Shown here: positions 53,221 through 64,000 of the stretch, in pieces
Position numbering within the stretch: the stretch's first letter is position 1
Layout of the letters: each line of letters opens with the position of its first letter
Assembly (NCBI RefSeq): GCF_036898095.1
Contig: NC_090751.1
Coordinates: forward strand, 88,411,604-88,475,603
Reading direction: 5' to 3'
From: Palaemon carinicauda
Taxonomy: Eukaryota; Arthropoda; Malacostraca; Decapoda; Palaemonidae
Length of the DNA stretch: 64,000 nt
Notes under the pieces: generated by a model
Database searches by the model: none
Told to the model about the DNA's origin: nothing
What the model saw: the letters and a program-made list of their open reading frames with translations, nothing else
Made by a program: the position numbers and the translations under genes

Positions 53221-53304
53221 GGTTTGTATAGTTAGGAAAAATACAAATTATCTACGAATTTGTCATTTGTTCCGTAACTGGAATACAAACCATGCTATTT
53301 AATA
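53221..53304. repeat. DIRS-B2 internal complementary region (ICR)
   Basis: It reads from GGTTTGTATAGTTAGG to CATGCTATTTAATAGG with the junction GTCAT|TTGTTCC at 53266. Its first half is the reverse complement of 52948-52995 with only about two differences, better conserved than in B1. Confidence 0.9.
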
Positions 53305-53797
53305 GGGGTGACTCACCCATTAGGAAGGGTGGACGTCCCAGCCAGTACTGGCTTTTGGCTTCACCCGGGGGCTCGTTATTTGAGTGTGTAAGCACCCAAG
53401 AAATAAGGAGTCCCTGCACCTCGCTAGAACCTTGCTACGCAAGGACTGCGGCCTACGCAAGCTGTGTGTGTAGGTATGAAGAAGTGTGACTCGTCCTAGG
53501 AAGTTGTTCTGAAGTTCTTTAGATGGAAACTAGTAGACTAGGACTTTGCCAATACCACCTCATCAGGGTATGGGGACATAACAGTATTAACTTGATACTA
53601 GGAGCACAAGGGAGCATGGTTTACCTGCAGTGGTTTGAGGTCAGCTATGCAGAGAACCCAGGATGCTGCTTTCCCCAAGAGAGGGGATGATGAAGAAAAG
53701 AATAAGGGCCAGTCAAACCTTTTCATTCATGCAAACTAAAACCGGGTAACAATGCTCTCAACCTTCTGCTACTTGTCCAATAAGTTAGCTTGAGGTT

Positions 53798-54367
53798 TTA
53801 AACTAGCTGTTGTGCAGCCACCACAGGGCCGGTAGAGAACGTATCGAGCCTCCTGTGGGTCACGTCTTGCAGGTAGTGGGCTGTGAACGTTGTTTGACGC
53901 TTCCACACCCCCGCTTGAAGGACCTGCTTCACAGAGAAATTTCTTTTGAAGGCCAGGGACGTAGCTATGCCCCTGACATCATGTGCTCTAAAGCGACGTG
54001 ACGGAGGAGGATCTGGATTCAAGGCCAGATGAATGACCCTACGAATCCATGCAGAGATGGTGTTCTTGATGACCCTCCTCTTAGTCCTCCCTGTGTTGAC
54101 GAATAATGCTGGCACATGAGGACGGACTGCAGCTGTTCTTTTGAGGTATAGCCTCAAACTCCTTACTGGGCATAGTAAGAGATGGTCTGGGTCATCTGTT
54201 ACAGAGCGGAGACTAGACATCCGGAAGGAGTCGAACCGAGGATCCGCTACTCCAGGATTCTGAGTCTTGGCAATAAACTCAGGGACGAAGCTGAACGTTA
54301 CCTCCCCCCTCCCCCCATCCCCTTGAATGGGCGATGTCATACGAGAGACCATGACGTTTGCTAACAC
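53798..54367 (-). pseudogene. DIRS-B2 tyrosine recombinase, core in one frame
   Basis: The open frame gives 189 residues from upstream of C-P-V-R-S-L-R-L-Y-L to the natural C-terminus. It has A-H-D-V-R-G-I-A-T-S (box II His and Arg) and V-W-K-R-Q-T-T-F-T-A-H-Y-L (Trp and nucleophilic Tyr). The box I part lies upstream in another frame at about 54380-54330, where B1 has S-A-K-R-V-S-E-L, so one frameshift remains. This is the best reference in the window for the family B recombinase C-terminus. Confidence 0.8.
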
Positions 54368-54460
54368 GCTTGGCCAAAGCCAAAGCTAGCAGAAACACCG
54401 TCTTCCAGGTTAGGTGGCGATCTGATGCCTGGCGTAATGGTTCATAGGGAGGTCTCTTAA

Positions 54461-54759
54461 CCTGTTAAGCGTCCCCCCTGGACCAGGTTGCCGCTAACGT
54501 ACCGTCACGCTATTTTTGCCCTGAGCAGTCATTTCACTAATGATAATTTTTCAAAGTTAATATCATCTCTTTATGCTTATAATTCATATTTATAGTTAAA
54601 AATAAAGATATTAATTCAATGGTGGAATAAAAAAAACAATTAATACTACAATTATTTCATTTCAAAAGGCTACATACAGTAATACTGGATATTCTAATGG
54701 GTTCTTTTTATGTTCAATCGTAAATCTTACACCAGGCTCAGCAATAAAAGCAAAGGGAC

Positions 54760-54761
<2 letters not shown>
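54461..54761. other. Insert of unknown origin at a TTAA site in B2
   Basis: Right after TTAA (54457-54460) the B-family sequence stops and CCTGTTAAGCGTCCCCCCTG begins. The 300 bp that follow are AT-rich and unlike anything else in the window. A TTAA target suggests a piggyBac-type element; its far end cannot be seen because a microsatellite follows. Confidence 0.4.
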
Positions 54762-58097
<3,336 letters not shown>

Positions 58098-58324
58098 GAT
58101 ATTTTCATACTAAAATAAATTTTTTAATATTCTTACCCGCTGGTTATATAAGAATGGCTAAAGTCCCTGGACACCCCTGCAGAAAATTCAAAATCTCGCG
58201 CGGCTTATCGCAGATATGCCAGGTGTACATTAGCGCCCTCGCGGTACTACAGGTAGAACTATACCAAACCACTTCAGATTTTCCATGCCCCATGGTCTCT
58301 AGAGGGGAGGAGGGTGGGTTTTTA

Positions 58325-58405
58325 ACTTATATAACCAGCGGGTATGTTCAAAAATTTATTTTATTATGAAAATATCATTTTTAAATATAAAACTTACCCG
58401 CTGGT
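58325..58405. repeat. DIRS-C internal complementary region (ICR)
   Basis: The reverse complement of the left outer end (58098-58150) is CCAGCGGGTATGTTC to ATTATGAAAATATC; it is followed at once by ATTTTTAAATATAAAACTTA and CCCGCTGGTTATATAAG, the presumed mirror of the unseen 5' end. The arrangement is the same as in families A and B though the sequences are unrelated. Confidence 0.8.
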
Positions 58406-58599
58406 TATATAAGAATGGCTGATTGACACCGTTGGCGGCAGGTCAGAGACAGCTACATATTTGGAAATTCACTTAAGAGTTACATAAACAACTTAAGAGG
58501 TTATCACCTGATAAGGAAGCTAACAGCAATGCTCTGCCTCATTTTGTCTGCTATCCTTAGAAGATCCAGCGGTCCACCCAGGGGACTGATGATCTCTAG

Positions 58600-59270
58600 G
58601 AGCTGTCAAATGGTTCAATAACCTATAACATGACAGGACCTCAACTAATACCCTTGTTCCAGGCACTCTCTAGGAACAAAATGACCACCTGACTAGATCA
58701 AATATTGCTGACCAATCTTCACGTACAATCATAAAAAACATATATAACATATATAACGAGTGATCCCAAAATGTAGACATACTCATAAAGAGCCTGGATA
58801 CGGTATAAGTACTGTAATGCAAGGCGAATACAGGATTACCCTTTCACAAGGCTGTATACGCGATGATTTGCAGTGAACAGTTTAGTTTAAAAGTTACAGA
58901 AGCTCCCACAGCTCTAACTTCATGAGTCTTTACTCTTTCGACATCTTATGATCTATCACACAACAGTGTGAAAGAACCTTTGTAATTAAAGTCTATACGA
59001 GACGATAGAGCGTTTTAGACATAGATAGCGCAGGCTTCTTGACCGTGCACCAAAGAGTCATGAATAGACTCTTTAACTTCTTTGGTCCTGTCCTGATAAA
59101 ACTTCATCGTTTTAACCGGGCAAAAAACTATTCTCAGCCCTTCACAAACCAAATTCGAGAGGATAGTGATCCCGAAAGATTTAGGCCATGGATGAGAAGG
59201 ACGTTTGTTAATAGCCAAGAATCCAGGTTGCAAGGCGCCATGTTCTTGCTAAAAGAGTGAACTTCACTGA
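58600..59270 (-). pseudogene. DIRS-C tyrosine recombinase, decayed
   Basis: At 58890-58930 the minus strand reads T-H-E-V-R-A-V-G-A-S (H and R of box II). Upstream, frame 59233-59015 reads I-L-S-N-L-V-C-E-G-L-R-I-V and C-P-V-K-T-M-K-F-Y-Q-D-R-T-K, the segment that precedes box II in this family. Stops follow soon after H-E-V-R, and the W/Y region is not readable. Clearly nonfunctional. Confidence 0.7.
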
Positions 59271-59671
59271 CTCTCAACTATGGTAGACTTACTCAGAAAG
59301 TCTCCAAAGCTAGGCCTTAAAAAAGAAACCAAGTATAAAGGCTCGAATCTGTCACTACCACGAAATTCCAGAAACAACCCCTAAATTTCAGGCTGGCGAA
59401 TCTTGCAGACGCTCTAAGTCATCTCAAATGATCTGAGAAGATCTATAAGGTCTTTATTTGATAGATCCAATCTTCTGCGTCTGAAGACAGCTGCCCGCAT
59501 ACTCCTGTACCCTTTGATGGTCGCGGAGGAAAAAATGTGTTTTCTTCTAAGGTCTAAGAAGATATAGGCCACTTGTCTTAGAGTTACCAAATGAAGAGCC
59601 GGCTTTAGCTCTACACCACTCCATAAAACATCCTATTTGGGTTGCAAAGGTCCTTTGTACAAGCAATAGCC

Positions 59672-61700
59672 TCAGCTGTCTCCTTCAAACAACCCTCTAG
59701 ATCTTAGGGGTTTTTCCAAAATACTGGAGGCAGCTAGACCTAAAGCTTGATGGTTTAAAATAAAGCGCCCGTGATCCTGACACAGTAAAACGGACTGATG
59801 ACATGCTTCCAGCATGCACCCAGCATGAGTCCAGTATGGTTCCAGCCTGCTGTATAAGCTCAACATGTCATGAGAGAAGGAGTCAAGATCTAGACCTCCT
59901 CCCAAAACGCATCCAGATCGGTCGCAAGAAACCGATATTGAAGCTAGGCTTGCTGAAAAGAAGAATCAACAACGTGAACCTCATGCTGTGAGGTTAAGAC
60001 CTGATCGTGTGTAACCAACAAATGTTCAACATACTTAAAGCCAAAGCTTGACGCGAGGAAGCATTAGCTGCGAGGTCAGAGAGACGCGAAGGAGAGACAA
60101 CAGTCTGTCCATACTGCTGTGAGCAAAAGACTTGACTGTATGCGTCTAGCATGCGACTATAATGTCGCATGTGCTTGCATTCCCGTAAGGTGCCTGCGTG
60201 CTGTATGCGTTCACCTTGTCGAGTGGATACAGCGCTCTGTGTGCGTCTCGCCTGTTGTAAATCTACAGCGTGCTGCAAGGGGGCAACAGCATAGTGTCCG
60301 GTCAGTGGCGCAAAGGAGCAACTGTTAGTCTATCATGACGCGGGAAAACCTGACTGACCTTATACAGTATATGTCCAGGCTGGCACATGCATCTAGGTTG
60401 CTTAGGATTTCAGATTGACCTGTTTGCAAAGGGTTGCCCGCGTGTAGCATGCATCTGCATGAGTGGTAGTCGCGTGTCCTGCAGACCGCGAAGATGGGAC
60501 AACTTGTTGAAAGGATCAACTTTGACTGTCAGCGTCCAACATACGACCAGACTGGCGTCTGCGTCTGTGACTGCGTGTGCGTCTGCGCTGCTACAAGCGT
60601 CTGCTCTAACGCTTCCCGTAACACGAGCATATCTCTGCAAGGAAGCGTTGCTGAGCATCGGAGAACTATGCTGTCTGATACTAACGGAAAACCATCCCTT
60701 TGGTCTATGGTAGTTCCTTATGACATTTCCAGCACGCCTTGTGCGCGACCTGAACGTATCCAATGCTGTGAGATACCGTCAACAATAGTCGCTAGACCCC
60801 AGAAGAAAGTACTAGACATTTCCCCAAACTGGGGGAGGAGAAGAAGTGTTAACAGAAGCAAACTGAGCACCTTTTCTCTCGAAGAATTATGTCTTACCCG
60901 ATTTTGGTGCTGACACGTCACCTTTTTTCAACAGAAAAAACTTCCGCCGAACGTTAGATACTGCAGGATAAGTTAATAGAAAAACATACGACTCCTGAAA
61001 GGTCTTGGACGTATTGATTGGTGACTACCAAGTCTAGGTTTTGCGTCCTTCGACGAGGACAAACTCTTTCTTCCCTGAATGTGCTTCATATTCCAGAGGA
61101 AGAGCCAGGATTATATGAGAATTGTCTGACTTCCGCTTCTCTCGTGGAAGAAAAAACAAACTCGACTGCTTCCCGTTTAAGCATCGCAACACACCTGCTG
61201 CGAGGGTAAGTTCTGTTCGCGTGCATATATGAGGAGTAACTTCCTAGTCTAGTAGACAGGGAGAACGTAGAACATCATCCTCGTCAGGGAACTGCGTCCT
61301 ATTACGCAGAAAAAAGTTACTAGATCCATGATACCATAGCGATGACGAAATGATTGCTTCAAGAACTTCCAACTTCGCTCTTTTCCAGATACTATGTCAC
61401 ATGGTTGTGATGTCATAGTTCGACAATCATAGGCAAAGAAAGGAGCTTTACTTCATCATTCCAAAGAGGAGAGGGAACGTCTTGGACTGCATCTATATGA
61501 TCGCTCGGCGGAACATACGTTTAACGCACAAGGTCCGAAATGTACCTCAGCCTACCGACCTTACTTCTCCCCGGGGTTGGAACGTAAGGAAGAGGTGTAA
61601 GACTAGGAGTAAGACGAACACGAACAAACACATCCTCCAGTGCACTGTGCTATGTTTACGAGTCACTAAACAAGAGCGTTTTAAAACATAATACATTAAA
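59672..61700 (-). pseudogene. DIRS-C gag-like region, decayed
   Basis: Frame 59905-59672 (H-D-M-L-S-L-Y-S-R-L-E-P-Y-W) resembles the helical gag core at 15060-14695 in B1. Upstream, frames at 60278-59994 and 60763-60410 are low-complexity and rich in Ala, Arg and Val, comparable in position to the repetitive gag part of family B. RT and RNase H are not visible between 59270 and 59672, so the element has lost them. Bases 60800-61700 have no assigned motif. Confidence 0.45.
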
Positions 61701-61864
61701 TCATAAAAGATCTGCCCGTGGTGGGAGATATACTCTTACACTCTATTCTTATAAAGGCCTTAATGCACTTCCTGCTGTTGCAGCTGCAGGCGCTGCATCA
61801 ACCTCTACAGTAAGGTTCGCTATTTCTCTGAGAAAGATTAAATGTTAATTTATCTATTTATTTA

Positions 61865-61967
61865 TTTCCTTATTAACTTACTGAACCATCTTTCCCTATA
61901 GGAGCCCCTTTAGTTAAAGCATCTTGCTTTCTCAACTAGGGTTGTAGCCTAGCTAGTAATAGAAATA
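61865..61967 (+). mobile_element. LINE-2c: short 3' end fragment
   Basis: It contains AGGAGCCCCTTTAGTTAAAG, CATCTTGCTTTCTCAACTAG and GGTTGTAGC, collinear (with differences) with the minus strand of 19850-19990, and ends in an AATAAAATGA tail. It is a strongly 5'-truncated LINE-2 insertion of about 100 bp. Confidence 0.7.
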
Positions 61968-62344
61968 AAATGAATAGAGACACCATCAACTCAACTAGCG
62001 AAAACTCTGAAGTCGGAACGAGGAGCAGCAGGTATAAAATAAAAAGGGAAACTCTTCAGAAAAATTCTCACGAGTTTCTGAAAGTAATTCCCTTCCTCCT
62101 ACAATACTCTATCCTAGGAAGAGAAGTCTTGATTCTTAGGAATCCACTCCTTAGGATTCTGAATTCAGACCTCAATGCATAGAGGTTTTAACTCTAGTTC
62201 TCTCAACCAAGAGTTAGCCCAGCAGGCCTTGGTTCGAGAATATAATATCTTTCTAGTTAAGATTTATTTCTTAATATAGCGCCTGGAGCAAGAATAACCC
62301 AACGCTAGACGATCATGGTTAGGGAGACATCAAAGTTTATTGTC

Positions 62345-62515
62345 ACAGGTAGCGAAGCGTCCACAGTGACGCTGAAGCTTCCACACTGGCGCTGAAGCGT
62401 CCACACTGGCACTGAAGCGTCCACACTGGCGCTGAAGCGTCCACACTGACGCTGAAGCGTCCACACTGGCGATGAAGCGCTTACACTGGCGCTGAAGCGT
62501 CCACACTGACGCTCC
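62345..62515. repeat. 20-bp minisatellite, about 8 copies
   Basis: The unit GCTGAAGCGTCCACACTGGC repeats with single-base variants. Because 20 is not a multiple of 3, the minus-strand frame over it repeats every 20 residues. The flanks 61968-62344 and 62516-63431 show nothing I recognise; they may be DIRS-C gag or leader sequence. Confidence 0.9.
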
Positions 62516-63431
62516 GTTCCGCTGACGCTTCGCCGGCTCTGCTGCCTGTCATGTCGCTTGGTAGCATGCTCTGATGCCTGGCGAACGTCGGCACGCCTGA
62601 ATAGACTGATACTAGGCGCTATGAGCGGTCGGTTTGCGTTGAGCAGGTAATCGAAGTGATGCATCCATTTCCTCCCACCGTTGAACATTGCGGCTGGTAG
62701 GCCGCCTGTGCGACGAGTCATCACCGTTTAAGACACGTCGCCTGTGCGACCGTGTCAAGACCGGAATCGTGGCACCCAACCGCACTGTCAACGGCAGGCT
62801 GATAAGACTGCATAAACGAAGATAATTGCTATTTCACGCCTAATAGCAAAGATCAGAATCAACCTTAGGCGAGATGTATTCAGCATTATCTTCATCGATC
62901 CGTAGCACTTGTCACTGTCGGAGACGACACCCATCAGGTGGAGGCGGCGGCACTAAGTCCGCGCCACATGAAATATAAATACGCAGAACGAATCTAATTT
63001 TGTTTTCAGCTTAGTGCCTGAAGCGCACGAATAATGTTTGAAAACACTAATACCTCGCTTTATCTATAGCGAGGGTAAGCGTTCTGGGGATCGACATAAA
63101 ACACTCGAGAGGACTTCTGTTCGGGTCTTGAAAGACTGTAACACCTGGCTACCCTCTCGATTCCTTTCGCCGTTCGACTTGACTTCTCCCCTGGGTCCGG
63201 GAGCTTGACAGAGGTCTAAGGCTAGGATAACGACAGGTCCGAATAGAAGCACTGAATAAAATTTACTGCATAATTTAGCCCTAAAAAATTTGCATTTTAC
63301 TATTTGGTAAAAAGATAGTTTCACAATTATTTGAAAACCAAAATGAACTGTTAAAGGGAGAGACTTACAATTCTGTCAATGATTTGAATGGGAATGAAAA
63401 GTCACTGAATCCCATATAAATGCAACCAAAT

Positions 63432-64000
63432 ATGACAAATTCGGAGATAATTTGTATTTTTCCTAACCATACAAACCTTAGCTATTTACATTGGGTTTAC
63501 CTTTCGGCGTAGCTGAAATGACGAGCCAATAGTTTTTAACGAGGGTTAACTACCCCCACACTAGTTAGCGGGGGTAGGGGAAGGGATAGCTTGCTACCCC
63601 TCCCCCCCACACACCGGTGATTTGCTTCACTTCACTTAGAGGTAGGACTTGACTTGGGGGACAGGGCTGGCGGGCAAATATGTGTAAATAGCTAAGGTTT
63701 GTATGGTTAAGAAAAATACAAATTATCTCCGAATTTGTCATTTGTTCCGTAACCGAAATATTTGTATGGTTAGGAAAAATACAAATTATCTCCGAATTTG
63801 TCATTTATTCCGTAACCGAAATACAAACCACGCTATTTACATTGGGTGACTTACCCCTTAGGAAGGGTGGAAAGTCCCCAGCCTTATTGACTTCGGCTTT
63901 GCCCGGGGACTCGGCCCCTCAGTGAGTAGCACTTGAGAAAAGAAGCCCCTGCACCTCACAAGTTCCTTGCTTCGTTAGGAACGAGTGGCCTACATAAGTT
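63432..64000 (-). mobile_element. DIRS family B element B3, 3' end (continues past window)
   Basis: It begins ATGACAAATTCGG after AAT (63429-63431) and continues with the B-family inverted repeat (TTTCGGCGTAGCTGAAATGA, GAGGGTTAACTACC) and an ICR at 63696-63835. In this ICR the junction region is duplicated: AATTTGTCATTTGTTCCG at about 63734 and AATTTGTCATTTATTCCG at about 63796. No coding part is reached. Confidence 0.85.

Larger units (their letters stand above)
58098..63431 (-). mobile_element. DIRS family C element, 3' two thirds, inserted in B2
   Basis: The left end GATATTTTCATACT follows AAT (58095-58097). An ICR lies at about 58325-58405 and a decayed recombinase at 58600-59270. Gag-like remains are at 59670-60300. 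The 5' end (expected to read as the inverse of AACTTACCCGCTGG) does not occur before 64000, so C probably continues past B3. Confidence 0.65.

Noticed and set aside
62345..62515. CRISPR-like array
   Set aside because: The units are contiguous with no unique spacers and the genome is eukaryotic; it is a minisatellite.

Overview
ORGANISM. The window is eukaryotic DNA with no recognisable host gene. It is a stack of transposable elements and long CT, AC and ACTC microsatellites. Long (CT)n runs, many DIRS-type tyrosine-recombinase retrotransposons, pogo/Tigger DNA transposons, RNase H-bearing LINEs and a tRNA-derived SINE together suggest a large arthropod genome, most likely a decapod crustacean such as a shrimp. 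That assignment is inference from repeat content; no ribosomal or mitochondrial marker is present. LAYOUT. 1-1130: 3' end of a DIRS family A element (A1, + strand), truncated against a Tigger-2 transposon with an intact transposase (1131-4412, - strand). Tigger-2 sits in the TA inside the terminal repeat of a Tigger-1 deletion derivative (4415-8438), which is itself split by a third TA-flanked element (5538-8265) carrying a 5'-truncated LINE. 8441-9690: degraded DIRS debris. 9690-23330: one old + strand LINE (LINE-3), cut into four pieces by a complete DIRS family B element (B1, 10710-18086), a fragment of another LINE (18240-19245) and a long-TIR element (19509-22414). 23494-32494: an older full-length RNase H LINE (LINE-1a, - strand) carrying an intact Tigger-1 transposon (24506-27010). 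34597-50865: a DIRS family A element (A2, - strand) swollen from about 7.3 kb to 16.3 kb by a full-length LINE with both ORFs open (LINE-1b, 37931-44425), a transposase-less Tigger-2 (46871-49126) and a SINE (about 49140-49335). 50866-52947: decayed DIRS (family D). 52948-58097: DIRS B2, whose RT/RNase H segment is missing and where a 608-bp compound microsatellite now lies. 58098-63431: DIRS family C, inserted in B2. 63432-64000: start of DIRS B3, inserted in or next to C. HOW THE PARTS WORK TOGETHER. Many insertion boundaries can be read to the base, because the interrupted sequence rejoins in frame or because target-site duplications are visible (14 bp for LINE-1b, 13 bp for LINE-1a, TA for Tigger-like elements and for the long-TIR element). 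This gives a relative order of insertion events. The three DIRS elements with intact left ends of family B, and the one of family C, all follow AAT with no duplication. B1 keeps the full set of inverted termini plus an internal complementary region (ICR) that matches the joined ends, which is the structural hallmark of DIRS retrotransposons. The best candidates for living elements are LINE-1b (both ORFs open) and the transposases of Tigger-1 and Tigger-2.
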